From Halocafeteria seosinensis (lineage: Eukaryota; Sar; Bigyra; Bicosoecida), in NCBI GenBank assembly GCA_001687465.1, contig LVLI01000080.1, positions 62,001-126,000 of the forward strand: 64,000 nt of DNA, in the 5' to 3' direction. Shown here piece after piece: positions 10,801-22,165 of the stretch (positions are counted from its first letter, which is position 1; every line of letters begins with the position of its first letter). The position numbers and the translations under genes were made by a program. A model generated the notes under the pieces. That model made no database searches. It saw nothing but the letters and a program-made list of their open reading frames with translations, and was not told the origin of the DNA.

Positions 10801-11083
10801 AGTAATTGTGTCTATGCAATTTGTGATTGTGCAATTCGGTGGAGAGATCACCCAGACAACACCTTTGTCCTTTACTCAGTGGCGGAATTGCGTCTTGCTG
10901 GGGGCGTTATCTATCCCTGTCGGCTTTCTCTTGAAACTCATCCCAATCGAGGAAGGAATTGCTGGTGACTCCACTAAAGGTACCTCATTTATTGGGGCGC
11001 TTTCCGGTTCGACAAATGATGACATGACTCCCTTCCCGGAGTCCACTGAGGAAGATGATCAGGACTCTAACAAAAGCGACTAA
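7831..11083 (+). CDS. Plasma-membrane-type Ca2+-transporting P-type ATPase (P2B)
   Basis: Pumps Ca2+ out of the cytosol using ATP. Exons: 7831-8183, 8262-8286, 8354-9019, 9086-11083 (1,013 aa). Visible motifs: TGES in the actuator domain; PEGLPLAV in membrane helix 4; the phosphorylated Asp in CSDKTGTLT (about residue 374); TGDGTNDAPALK and the AGTEVAKEASDIIILDDNF hinge. The order and spacing are those of PMCA/ACA pumps. Exon 2 is only 25 nt and uses an atypical donor (GTGGCA). This keeps the frame and the usual distance from the QG pair to NWSK, and gives a 67-nt intron. Intron 9020-9085 is 66 nt and lacks a stop, so the ORF appears continuous there. The C-terminal tail after the last helix is only about 45 acidic residues, shorter than animal PMCA regulatory tails. 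Confidence 0.9.
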
Positions 11084-11135
11084 GCGACTAGGGCTGATAC
11101 ATCCCAATGCATGGTTCTGCGTTCCTCGGTTAAGC

Positions 11136-12586
11136 TCAATAAATGGCGCATAGTAATACACTGTGACCAGTTCCAGCAGCAATTAGCTCTATATTGACGT
11201 TTTCTTTTAGGCTTTCTTCCGATGAGTGGCCATTTCTGATTGTGCATTTCACAGGGTTGAAATACCCGTTACCGTCAAAATTATCTGCAGCCACCCGGTT
11301 TTCTTGAAGTACACCGAGGCCACCAAAAGAGTCACCCCAGGACCAAAGCCCTTGAATACTAGCATTATCCAAATAGAACGTGTGGTTAGCCCCTGTGGAA
11401 ATGCTACGTTTTTTACTAGTTATGTCCTGATCCTCACCAACATCCATTTTCCTTGGCAGCCGAAGCGCCGCCCCTTGCTTTTCTTGAGATAGAGTTCCAC
11501 ACTGCCCTTCGGAGCTTACACCCCAGCAGTAGACATCACCATTAGAGGTCAACGCGCTTGTGTGAAAATGACCACACGAAACATCGTTGAAGTGTTGCTT
11601 CCCCTCATGTGCGTCGACCACGATCTTGCCGGGGGAGGCGGTGTAAGGATACTGGAGTCCCGAACGTCCTAGACGCCCTCCGGAATTCGCTCCCCACGTC
11701 CATATATCTCCGCGATCTGTAAGCACTGTGCTGTGATGTTTGCCAGCTGCGAATTTTACCGGTGTCGAAGGCGCGTTCGGTATTCCCATAACTTTCAAAG
11801 GTTTAGGTCGGTGCCTACACGCTGGTGGACCGCATTGAGCATATCTGTTTGCACCCCACGTATAGACAGACATAGAAACATTATGGCATGGCCCATTCTG
11901 CCGGGGGGACTTCTCTAAAATCTCTGGACGCCTCACTTCGACAATCGCGCCAGCATGATTCGCTCCTGCCCCAATTTTCTTAACAGTACTTGGTCCAGGC
12001 TTCAGAGACTGTATCAGAGCCGGTTTTTCTGAATGCTCAAAAGCCCCATTTCCAAGCTGACCGAAACCATTATACCCCCACGCGTATACGTTCGCTTCCT
12101 CTGTCAAGCACAACGCAAATCTCCTGCCACAGCACAACTGCGTAACGCGAGGTTGTTGACTACCTGCGGGAAACGCTACTTTTGTAGGGTAGGGTCGCGG
12201 CGTTCCCAATAGCGTACCGAATTCGTAAAGGGATCCATCTGTAGCCCACCAGCACCAAAATATGCGAGGGAGTACGCTATAGCCACACCAAGATGGTATT
12301 CCGGGGTCACATGAGCTTACTCACCTTGCAGGACCAATCCCGTCCAATGGGCAGCACATGCTATATTTCGTACAGGCAGGGGAGGTTGCCACGGAACGGG
12401 AAGAAACTCGTGGTGATGGTCCTCGGGAGTGTTCTCGTGGCTCCATTGTATCTTGACATCCTCCGCTTCGTCCTGAAGGGCATCTTGATGATTCTCGGGT
12501 AAGAAGGCTACCGAGATTTGATGGAACCGGTTGTCTCCCACCACGTACAACTTTTGTCCCAAATGTGCACCGCTTGCCTCCTCCAT
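11136..12586 (-). CDS. RCC1-repeat beta-propeller protein
   Basis: Exon 1 12586-12325, intron 12324-12239 (86 nt), exon 2 12238-11136; 454 aa. The repeat signature recurs as AWGYNGFGQLGNG, YTWGANRYAQCG, WTWGANSGGRLG, YCWGVSSEGQCG and WSWGDSFGGLG. This describes a seven-bladed RCC1 propeller with little else attached. RCC1 propellers include Ran exchange factors and many other scaffolds. Nothing here shows that this one is the Ran GEF, so no symbol is given. The join runs LVLQ-DGSLYEFGTLLG, a complete blade. It converges on the ATPase gene: its stop lies 53 bp past the ATPase stop, beside an AATAAA at 11138-11143 that could serve the plus-strand gene. Confidence 0.85.
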
Positions 12587-12802
12587 GGCAGAGGCTTGCG
12601 TACTTTTGAATCAGCGTGGAATCAAACGTGGCGGCTATACACCCTGTAAAGTTTAACTCCCCACAAGTTGAAGTTTGCGACAGCCGTTAGATGTCATTCA
12701 CTGGAATTATGGTCGATTAGGGCGACATAATTTTTGCACGTGTTTGTTGCCCTGTATGTGTGTATCAAGGGGTTGGCAACAGCAGCAGCGGTCGAACTCA
12801 GA
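12587..12802. promoter_or_regulatory. Divergent promoter, RCC1 protein and IFT57
   Basis: A 216-bp region separates two divergent start codons and should hold both promoters. It contains GGTTGGCAAC at about 12771-12780, which resembles half of an RFX X-box; this alone is weak evidence. Confidence 0.4.
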
Positions 12803-14681
12803 ATGGCGTCGTTAGCGGCGGCTGCCCTGGATGCTGAGGAGGAGGAGCAGCAGAAACAACAGCGTCAAGCCCGGCGTGCTGGCGGAGGAGCCCGAGGGAA
12901 GAAGTCTCAGCGTTCTGTACAGCAGGAGCAATCCAATCCGAATGAGGGCGATGACCAGCCGTCAGCGGCAGCCCAAAATGGAGGAGAGGAAAGAGGGTCG
13001 AGTGGATCCAAACGCACACGAGGCAATGCAGCAGCAGCTGTAAGCAGCACTTGGTTCTTGGTTATGGATGCCTTTGCTGTCGAATAACTACTTCTCGTAT
13101 GATTTTTTCGCGCACAGGAGAAGGCGATGCTGTTAATGCATACAGTACGGAATAAGCTCTCGTTATTGGATTTTGAACAGAAATTCCCTGATAGCGACGA
13201 AGGGCGTTCTTTGAATGTGGAAGAGATTTCCAGTATATACTTTGTCATCCCCGCGTCAAATGCCAGGTATGTCTGAGGTTGACTCGCTAGCATTGGGCTG
13301 TAAAATCACTGTATGTCTCTTTGTTGGCACCGTTTGCAGTGTACAATTCCAACATTTTTTGGCGCTTGTAGCATGGCTGATCAGGCAAACAGGAAGCTCG
13401 TTGACTATAGATCAATTTGATGATCCCACCACATCGTATGTTTGTTGGTTGTGCAAATTATGGTACTCACTTCGCGTTGAACACGAGGATTGTTACTCCC
13501 CGATACAGAGTCAACAATATCATGTTGGAACTGAACAAAATGAACTTCGAGGCAGATTTTGCTCCAATGAAACTGCGTTCGGCCTACGGAGAGCCCGTTT
13601 GTAAAGTGCTAGACTTTCTTTGCGACAAAGCATTGGAAGCTAGCGGGTTCTCCTTTGAAGCCCCCGTTTATCCTACTGAACAATATTATGAAGATGCTGT
13701 CGCAGCGGAGGGTGCCGAGGTACGCAAACAGTGTATGATCCCGCAGTCTAATTCATCTTGATCACTCCGTCTTTGGCACAGATTGAAATGGATGACGTAG
13801 AGGACGAAGCCAAAGAAGACGATGACGACGAAGATGTCCTTTATGCGGATCTTGTTCAACAAGAGCAATCAATAGATCGAGCAGAAGAGGAAGAGGCTGC
13901 CGAAGCAAATCGAGAAATGCTGCAGTCTACTGTTGACCCAGTGGCTTGGAAAACCGAGGTAGAAAGGGTCGCGCCAAGGTTGAAAATAAAACCAACTTTT
14001 ACAGGGAAAGAATGGAGGTCGCATCTTGAACAAACCAAGAAGCATGAAGAAGTAAGTTTCGATAAGGGAGTTACGTAAAACTCCTATGCTTATTCCTGTG
14101 TTCCCGCAGATGTTGGAAAAATTCGTCCCAGATACTCGTGTCTCCTTAGACAAGATCAGTTCCGACATTGGCGATATACTCGAAAAAGTGCAAAGCAAAG
14201 AAAAATATATAAACTCCACGTTCCAGTCCTTGGTAAGTTGGCTGGTGATACTACGTGTGTGTCTCTGACGGACTCTTAGTACACCACCTTTTTCCAACCG
14301 CAGGTTAAAGAGTACAGAGAGTTGCAAGAAAGGTTCAATTCGTTAACAGAAAATTACCAAGAAAAGTCTGAAAAGGTTAACCAGCTCAGTAACGAGCTCG
14401 CTAACATCCACGATCAGATAGATGAGTTGTCGAGCCAAATGGAAGACCGAGGTAGCAGTATGACTGACACAAGCCCTCTAGTTAAGATTAAGGCAGCACT
14501 AAGCAAACTACGCTCTGAAATCAACTCAATGGACATTCGAATCGGTGTGCTGGGGCACACTCTTATGCAGGCAAAGCTAAAGAAGTCTAATAGCCTCGGT
14601 AAGCGGAACAAGGAGGATACAGAAGAAGAAATGGAGCTCAGCGATGAGGAGATTTTAAATGAAGACCAATCAACGAACTGA
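12803..14681 (+). CDS. IFT57: IFT57, intraflagellar transport complex B subunit
   Basis: Builds and maintains cilia as part of IFT-B. Exons: 12803-13039, 13118-13266, 13340-13435, 13509-13719, 13782-14051, 14110-14232, 14304-14681 (487 aa). Family landmarks: KLSLLDFEQKF and IYFVIPAS, then ALVAWLIRQTG. Next are GEPVCKVLDFLCDKALEASGF with the APVYPTE site, an acidic linker, TVDPVAWKTEVERVAPRLK, and the long C-terminal coiled coil with GSSMTDTSPLVKIK and MDIRIGVLGHTLMQAKLK. These align along the whole animal protein. The first exon encodes an Ala/Gln/Gly-rich N-terminus of about 80 residues that is not part of the conserved protein. AATAAA at 14685-14690 immediately follows the stop. Confidence 0.93.
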
Positions 14682-14684
14682 TTG

Positions 14685-14690
14685 AATAAA
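14685..14690 (+). terminator. Candidate poly(A) signal of IFT57
   Basis: AATAAA begins four bases after the IFT57 stop codon. The hexamer is seen directly. Its use as a cleavage signal is inferred, and it may be too close to the stop. Confidence 0.35.
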
Positions 14691-14776
14691 CACCAACCGA
14701 TATATTGCCTGTACGTTCCCATTTCGTGTTATCGCATATTGGTTTTAAAAAATGAACCCTAGGGAGCTACGGCTGC

Positions 14777-15375
<599 letters not shown>

Positions 15376-15639
15376 TTTCACGGAAAGTTTGTTCTAACTG
15401 ATTCCACAGAAAAGAAAGGTACTATCTTCTGTATTCTTAAGAGGGTGTCTGCAGCTACATTCAACACGAAAAGGCGGTGGAAAGCGTCAGATAATGGAGT
15501 GGGCTACGGGATCCGGGCGCAAAGCCCGGCCGGGCTTTGTCTTGTGAAGTTCGCAGTGAGGAATCGTTGGCCTCGATATAAGAGTACAGAGGGTCTCGTA
15601 GTTGCATGCAACGGATCATTCACGGCGAATTGGGAAAAA
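15376..15639. promoter_or_regulatory. Divergent ubiquitin promoter with perfect palindrome
   Basis: This region between divergent start codons (264 bp) holds a perfect 20-bp palindrome at 15520-15539, CAAAGCCCGGCCGGGCTTTG, just after another CCGGGC. GATATAAG at about 15575 is a possible TATA-like site for the plus-strand gene. Confidence 0.5.
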
Positions 15640-16289
15640 ATGGAAGAGGATAATACTGGCGGGTTATTTGCGTACTCGGTATCACCTCGGGAACTGCGTC
15701 AACTGGATCTGGCCGAAGATCGCATCAAGCGAAGTATACAGCATTTACGAAGAAAACGTAATGCGTCTGCCACAAACGATGAGTCTGGGAACGTATCGGC
15801 ATTAAGTTCGGAAGAGTATCACACAAGCTCAATCAAAAACCAGCAGGAACCTGGAGACAGCAGTAAGTCAGCCCTTCATCATGCACATTGCTTCTCGGTG
15901 TACCGTACACAGTGTACGCCTTCCTGGTTGCAGAAAGGCTAGAGAAACAATTAGGGGACCTAGAAGAGCAACTTCAACTCGTGCAACGGAAGAAAGGGTA
16001 CTTTCTCAGTATTCTGGAATTGCTCGCCTGTGAATCCCGCTACGCATGGATCCACTTGAAATCGACAACAGATGGGGGACAAGGAGAGGCACTAAGGGGA
16101 TACATTAACGCTGTTGACGGGCGATTCAGCTTTGTGCAGGTTTCTAACTTGGAAACCAACATGGGTACTTACCCTGAAGTGATTATACGAAGCACCGATA
16201 TTTCACAGGTAACATGGGACGCACTACAGAAGACGGAATACGACATGATACAAAAGAAAAGGCAGCATATGGACGAGCTGCCGTCGTGA
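15640..16289 (+). CDS. Uncharacterised small coiled-coil protein
   Basis: Exon 1 15640-15862, intron 15863-15933 (71 nt), exon 2 15934-16289; 192 aa. The open frame extends upstream but has no ATG before 15640, so that is the start used. Residues about 15-50 are charged and helical (RELRQLDLAEDRIKRSI). A second helix begins at the exon junction (LEKQLGDLEEQLQLVQRKK). A compact C-terminal part follows (ALRGYINAVDGRFSFVQVSN, YPEVIIRSTDISQVTWDAL), suggesting a real folded domain. No family is recognised. It converges with the ankyrin gene 87 bp away. Confidence 0.6.
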
Positions 16290-16376
16290 CATTAGATTCG
16301 GGATCTCAACAACTTTTCTTGACTTGATTGAGAATACGGGCCTGAAAGATGTAGGTCCCAGGAATGCTCAGTTAGC

Positions 16377-17188
16377 TCACTTTTTCTTCTTCCCTTTTTT
16401 CTTGCCGCCTGACGCAGACTTGCCTCCAAGCTTTTCAGCTTGTTCATGTGCTTGTAGGTACCTAAGTACTACTTCCTCGGTGCTTGCGGTCTGGGGCTGA
16501 CCAACTCCATCGATCGTTTTGAATCCCTCGTTTCCGCAAAGTTCTGCCCAATACGACGCGTTTGCACCATCAGCATCACCCTTGTGTACGTCTACCCCTC
16601 TTGCTACAAGGAGCGCTGCGGTGTCATTCATGGATCCGTCTGCTTTCTGAGCACATAAATGTAACGGTGTTAGTCCTGTTTCCGCCTGGGGGGCATGAAT
16701 ATCAACTCCAGACTCTATCAACATTTCGGCAGCATCTGGCTGGTTGTATTGTATCGCGAGAATCAAGGGCTGTAAACAAGAGTCATAGTATGACTAAACT
16801 TTGAAGCAAGAATATATTCCTCCGCTTTACTTACCGTGGCTGCGCCGACAGAAAATGCTTCCCTTCTATCCAGATCAGCTCCGTGCTCACTTAATAAATC
16901 CAACAGTCGCATGTTGCCGGCTTTCGCTGCCATGTGAGCGGGAGTGGTTCCGTTTACATTGTGAGCGTTTGGAGAGGCACCATCGTATGTTAATAATCGC
17001 GCAGCCTCATCGACGTCTCCATCAGCGGCCGCACGAAGTAAGAGGGCATCACCTGCTTGCAGTCTTGGTCGGTTAGCGACAGTCAATGGTGTTTCTCCTT
17101 CCGACGACAAACGCGGGAACTCTCTCACAGTCCGACTCGTCGCACGCCTCTCAGCTGCAGTGGAGGGCTTCCAATCAGCAGTGGACAT
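16377..17188 (-). CDS. Ankyrin-repeat protein with Lys-rich tail
   Basis: Exon 1 17188-16835, intron 16834-16770 (65 nt), exon 2 16769-16377; 248 aa. Start ATG 17188 gives MSTADWKPS. At least four ankyrin units can be seen: GDALLLRAAADGDVDEAARLL; GTTPAHMAAKAGNMRLLDLL; ATPLILAIQYNQPDAAEMLI across the splice; GLTPLHLCAQKADGSMNDTAALL. The C-terminus is GGKSASGGKKKGKKKK, a basic tail that could bind nucleic acid or membranes. It is a generic protein-binding module with no specific family identified. Confidence 0.78.
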
Positions 17189-17523
17189 ACCTACAGACTC
17201 TCTTTTCCACACATCTGAGAATACACACGTCTGCTAATGCTGGTACCCTAATCTGCTTGCGACGTAGCAGTGTTTCGGTTTTGTCGCACGACTTCTACTC
17301 CCGTTTTCTCTTCCCACAAGACTTGATACAGGATGCCAATATGAAATCAATTGTTCTCATCGAAGAAGACAACTCGATACAGAATAAGCCACTCTGAGCT
17401 GCACAAATGAATTGCATTCCATGGCATGGGTTCAACGGTCTTCTTCAAGATCGCCAGCGTTGGACTTCACAGAACCCACTATTTACCACGCTGGTACAAC
17501 CTCTGAGGCTCTGAGAGCCTACC
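17189..17523. promoter_or_regulatory. Divergent spacer, ankyrin gene and INTS11
   Basis: 335 bp lie between divergent start codons. I see no gene, repeat or strong core-promoter motif in it; it presumably holds both promoters. Confidence 0.35.
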
Positions 17524-19844
17524 ATGCGCTATTTGGCACTGCATTGTTGTTGTAGTAATCCATCAAAGTTTGCTAATTTGCTTTGGAAAGGGGTGTCACG
17601 AATGGAACCCTCGGACTCTCATCAGGCGTCATCTGGACGCAGAGAGCCACAACATCATGAAGATCTGTCCAATGAACCCCATGCTAGTACAGACAGTATA
17701 TGGACGAATTCAGCCCCTGAAAATGGTGTGCGGTTGCGCTCACTTCCTCGTGGAGGAAATCGCCATCTTGTGGTCCCTACGGCGCACTCTCACATTCGTG
17801 TCTTGCCACTAGGAGCTGGCCAAGATGTGGGTCGGAGCTGTATATTAGTGTCATTTTATGGAACGGATAGGCAACCTTGGGAGAATCCTGTTACCGTGAT
17901 GTTGGACTGTGGCATTCACCTTGGTTTCAGTGATTCGCGAAGGTATCCGAATTTTAGATACGTGAGCAAGGAAGGTGACTACACGGGAGCTATTGACGCA
18001 GTCCTCATTAGTCACTTTCATCTGGACCATATAGGAGCCCTACCAATTTTCACTGAGCAATGTGGATACGATGGACCTATTTTTGCTAGTTATCCGACGA
18101 AAGCAATCGCTCCAATTATGCTTGGCGATTTAAGGTACGCTGAAGAGATTCCCGGGATTATATCGATTATGTATACCCCTTCTATTGCCTTTCAGATCGA
18201 GCGGTAGCAAGAAACATGGTCGATTTTATGACCAAGGTTCTATAACGAAATGTATGAGGAAAGTGACACCGCTTCAGTTGCATCAAACTGTCACAGTAAA
18301 ATCTGGATTAGATCGTATAGAAATCACCCCGTACTATGCCGGTCATGTTCTCGGTGCTGTAATGTTTCGAATCGCCGTAAACGATGCATCAGTTGTATAT
18401 ACAGGGGACTTTAACTCTGTGGCTGAACGACACTTAGGAGCAGCCTCCATTCCTCGTTTTGTTCCCCCTCCGGACGTTCTCATTACGGAAAGCACTTACG
18501 CTACGAGTGTACACAGCTCCAGGACGGAAACTGAGCAAGAGCTGACAAATGCTGTAAGTTCCTTAAGGAGCGTGTAGCGTATGAGTTTATGCATGTCCAT
18601 TCTGCTCCATTCTTTGAACGCGCAGCTTAAGGAAACTGTGGTCAATAAACAAGGCAAAGTCTTAATTCCCGTCTATGCAGTTGGCAGGCTGCAAGAGTTA
18701 CTTCTAGTTGTTGAGGAATTCTGGGAACGCCACGATTTAAAAGTGCGTGATGGCTGAGAGACCTCTGGTAAACCGCTTCGAAGATTTGTCGAATTTGATA
18801 TATGCTACAGGTACCCATATATGTTGCCGGAGAGATGTCGGGCAAGGCGAATGACGTGTACGCACGATTTGTAGAATGGTGCTCCGCGGATACGGTGGAA
18901 AACTTTGAATTGACTGGAAAGTCGCCCTTTGCATCTTCCCTCGTTCAAAAGTTCGAAAAGAGTTATATGAATGCTCCAGGACCCATAGTAGTATTTGCCA
19001 CACCTGGGAGTATGGAAGGTGGAGTGTCCAGACAAGTATGTTATATGTTGTACGGATCTAGATAACTTCTCTGTATGGAACGCTCGATGCTCCTTCAATT
19101 GCAGTTACTAAAATCGTGGTCATCAGCTCCAGAAAACCTGATCGTGCTTCCTGGGCATTACGTCCCGGGTACAGTTGGTGCGAAGGTAAGAACGTCCTCC
19201 CAGTTTCAACAGTCAACATGAACAGCATTTTCCAATGCCCGCAGCTACTAGAGAGACACTCAGCCGTAGACTTGGCTCCCTCGGAAATAATAGAGGTGAA
19301 CTGTCGGTTGCTTTCAATTCCGTATTCCGCTCATACAGATCGAGATGGGATCATAGAAATGGTGTCAAAACTACGACCTACTAATGTGGTGCTCGTTCAC
19401 GGGGAAGTGACCGGTATGACAGTATTACAACATCAGTTGCAGCACAAGCTGTATGTACCGACTTTTTCACCAGCGAACCATACGGAATTAATGCTACCGC
19501 TTGGACGAAGAATTCTTGTGGAGGTGGATACTGATGCTATCGTGCCGCTGGACGGGAGTGCTACCAGCGATGACCGAAGTCACTCTGAGAATGCGGAAGA
19601 TCAGTCGGATAGTGACAATATTGACCTCAATACTCTGCGTAACCAAATAGAGTCTCAACTAGATGAAGATCGGCGGCTAGCCCGGAAGCGAACTGTCGAA
19701 GACAACGAGAATACTTCGTATAACGCTAGTGATACGGATGACGCCGAGTCATCCAAATTCACAGGGTGTGTAGCTGAAGGCAGCCAATTACGGTTTGTTG
19801 GTCCCGGGAATATTCGGGTTGTTGCACCAAGCAAGGCTGTATGA
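17524..19844 (+). CDS. INTS11: INTS11, catalytic endonuclease of the Integrator complex
   Basis: Metallo-beta-lactamase/beta-CASP RNA endonuclease of the CPSF73 family that cleaves nascent snRNA and attenuated transcripts. Exons: 17524-18134, 18196-18553, 18626-18742, 18811-19035, 19105-19185, 19245-19844 (663 aa). Motifs: [30 protein letters not shown]; the zinc-binding [30 protein letters not shown] and [36 protein letters not shown]; and YSAHTD near the end of the nuclease. [10 protein letters not shown] and LITESTYAT favour INTS11 over CPSF73. ATG 17602 (MEPSDSHQ) is an equally good start. The region after the nuclease is short and acidic, and I cannot recognise the usual INTS9-binding C-terminal domain. 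Confidence 0.88.
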
Positions 19845-19891
19845 TCATGTTAGGTATAAGATAAGCGTTAGGAAAAAAATCAACATACAAG

Positions 19892-21079
19892 ATGTCGTCT
19901 AAGTTATCGTACTTGGAAAAATATTATGGAGGTGGTGCCACTGAGGGAGATAAGGGCGATTTCGCCACCACCAAGAAGCGTAAGAAGAAGGTAAGAAGCT
20001 CTTTATTCCATCTACACCACAAGATGAGTTATCTACTACATACTATGACGATGATGGTGGTGCTGCAGTCGGAAAAACGAAAGAAAAAATCGTCCGATGG
20101 GGAGCAGAAAGGCAGCAACATGTGGGTAGTGGATGACCAAGAGCTTGAAGATGTTCCACCAGCCGAAGAGCCTGATGAAGGGTACACCATAGTCCATGAG
20201 ACTCCGTCCCAGCAGCATTCCAGAGGGCATACGAATACCAACAAACACCATGACAGTAGCGAAGAGGAAGACGATGAAATAGAAGTGCCACGAAGAGGAC
20301 AACAGCAAGATGACTCAGATTCTCAAGTGCCTCCTCGGAGCCGTGATACCAGGCAAGATAGCGACAGTGAATCCGATGATAACGAACCGCCGAGAAGGAG
20401 ACGGGCAGATAGTGATAGTAGTCAGGGTAGCGAGGAGGAGCAGAGTGGCAGGCGGCAACGCGCTGACAGTTCGTCGGACAGCGACATGGACGCTAAGTTG
20501 CCTCGAAGGAAAGCTGACAGGAAGGGTGATACTGAGGATAATGACGAAACGACACGAAAGGGACAGAATATACTAACAGGAGAAAATGCTAAGACGGTCT
20601 TCCGAGACAAAGAGGGTCATAAAGTTGATGTCGAAGCCGAGATGAAGAGGCGCTCCGAGGAAAAGGCTCGAAAGTCCCAGTTGGAAGCAACAGCTAAATA
20701 TGATTGGAATGTAGGAGCAGCGCAAAAAAAAGAAAAACTAGAATACGCGAAGAAACTACAGGAAGCCAAAAATCAGAAAGTAAGCAGAGATCCAGATGAC
20801 GAAGACTTAGAGGAAGAACTGAAGAGCCAGTACCGAGAAGGAGATCCAATGGCTCCAATGTTAAAGAAGAAACAAAAGACCGGAGAACAAAAGTCAGCTA
20901 GTGGGAAGCCTTTATATAAGGGACCACCTCCTCCACCAAACCGATTTAACATTCGTCCAGGGTATCGCTGGGATGGCGTAGACAGAAGCAATGGATGGGA
21001 GGCCAAAGTAATTGCGAAGAAAGCCGAATCGTCTGCCAAACGTGACCAAGCGTATCAGATGAGCTCCGCGACACTATGA
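19892..21079 (+). CDS. BUD13: BUD13 (CWC26), RES-complex splicing factor
   Basis: Part of the pre-mRNA retention and splicing (RES) complex in the activated spliceosome. Exon 1 19892-19990, intron 19991-20068, exon 2 20069-21079; 369 aa. The N-terminus is LSYLEKYYGGG, resembling the family's LxEYLKRYL. A long acidic/Arg-Ser-rich middle follows. The conserved C-terminal domain runs from GENAKTVFRDKEGHKVD to the end: KYDWNVGAAQKKE, GDPMAPMLKKK, YKGPPPPPNRFNIRPGYRWDGVDRSNGWE. The intron is 78 nt with no in-frame stop, so an unspliced reading would add 26 residues; it has clear GTAAGA and GCTGCAG ends. The gene starts 47 bp after INTS11 on the same strand. Confidence 0.9.
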   Translation: MSSKLSYLEKYYGGGATEGDKGDFATTKKRKKKVRSSLFHLHHKMSYLLHTMTMMVVLQSEKRKKKSSDGEQKGSNMWVVDDQELEDVPPAEEPDEGYTIVHETPSQQHSRGHTNTNKHHDSSEEEDDEIEVPRRGQQQDDSDSQVPPRSRDTRQDSDSESDDNEPPRRRRADSDSSQGSEEEQSGRRQRADSSSDSDMDAKLPRRKADRKGDTEDNDETTRKGQNILTGENAKTVFRDKEGHKVDVEAEMKRRSEEKARKSQLEATAKYDWNVGAAQKKEKLEYAKKLQEAKNQKVSRDPDDEDLEEELKSQYREGDPMAPMLKKKQKTGEQKSASGKPLYKGPPPPPNRFNIRPGYRWDGVDRSNGWEAKVIAKKAESSAKRDQAYQMSSATL

Positions 21080-21404
21080 TCACTGGTGGTTTTCCCTCAG
21101 ACATCATCATTGGCCTAATCAACTGACGGAATATTTATTGTCGAAGATTCGTAGGAATAAAGTTGGGTACTCTTTAGTGACGTAATGATACCAGATGTTA
21201 AGTTTGCATATACAACAGAGGATCTTATCTTAAAGTATTTGGCAAAGGATCTGCATTTCTGCCGTGATTTCATAGAGAGTTGTACCTCCACAAAATGATA
21301 ATGATTCCCAGTCAGTCGATTCATTGCTGAATTGTTACAGTCCATTTAGTGTAGTCAATAACTCTTTTCGCCGAATCAACTTTGGTGGTACACAGACAGT
21401 AACA

Positions 21405-22165
21405 ATGTCTGGATCCATGCGCAACTATCTCCCGTTTGGGTCTAGCTCTGGCGAGGACCCAGAAGGCGGCGGTGGAACCATTTTCGGTAAAGGATCAGGG
21501 GAGGGCAAAGGACAGAGCCTATTCGGCGACTTAAGTGAATCGGCGACATTAACAAAGAGGCAGCGCCTCTACGGCTTCATCGGATGCTTTACAGTGGGCG
21601 TATTTCTATCAGTAATGGTGCGTACCCACGGAGGGAAAAAATATCCACTCCAGAATCGATATCTGTATACTGTGTCTTTTGCAGTCTACCTTTTTCTTTT
21701 TCCAAGTGGATAAATTCGCCATTTTATATACTCTAGGGAATCTCGTGGGGTTGCTTAGGTAAGTCTCAGATGGGTCTGTATCGCTCATTGATACTGCATG
21801 AGTACTTCGATGGCCTCCCGCTGCTGCAGCACCGGATTCCTGATTGGACCAGTTAAACAGTTTAAGAACATGTTTAAGCGAAAGAGGATAATTGCCACCG
21901 TTGTGTTCCTAGTGATGATAGTGGTCACAATTCTGGTAGCTCTAGTTATCCCGGTACGTTTCTGTGGGGCACTAAGTTCCTGGCAACATCATGGTATTGA
22001 CTGGGTGGTCTTGGAATGCAGTTCCCAAGCAAAGGCTCACGGGTAGTTGTACTGATACTCTGCGTCGTCATACAATCCCTTGCTTTAATCTGGTACACCG
22101 CATCGTATATTCCTTACGCAAGGAATATGATAAGAAGGTGTGCAATGCGCTGCTTGGGGCAGTAG
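21405..22165 (+). CDS. SFT2-family Golgi/endosome trafficking protein
   Basis: Small four-helix membrane protein of the SFT2/GOT1 group, which supports vesicle fusion at the Golgi. Exons: 21405-21617, 21685-21758, 21830-21953, 22022-22165; 184 aa. After a Gly/Ser-rich N-terminus the family landmarks follow in order: RLYGFIGCFTVGVFLSVM; FAILYTLGNLVGLL; STGFLIGPVKQFKNMFKRKR across a splice; IIATVVFLVMIVVTILVALVIP; LALIWYTASYIPYARNMIRRC. The last matches the family's WYSLSYIPYAR. The stop is TAG at 22163-22165. Membrane topology is inferred from the four hydrophobic stretches. Confidence 0.88.
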
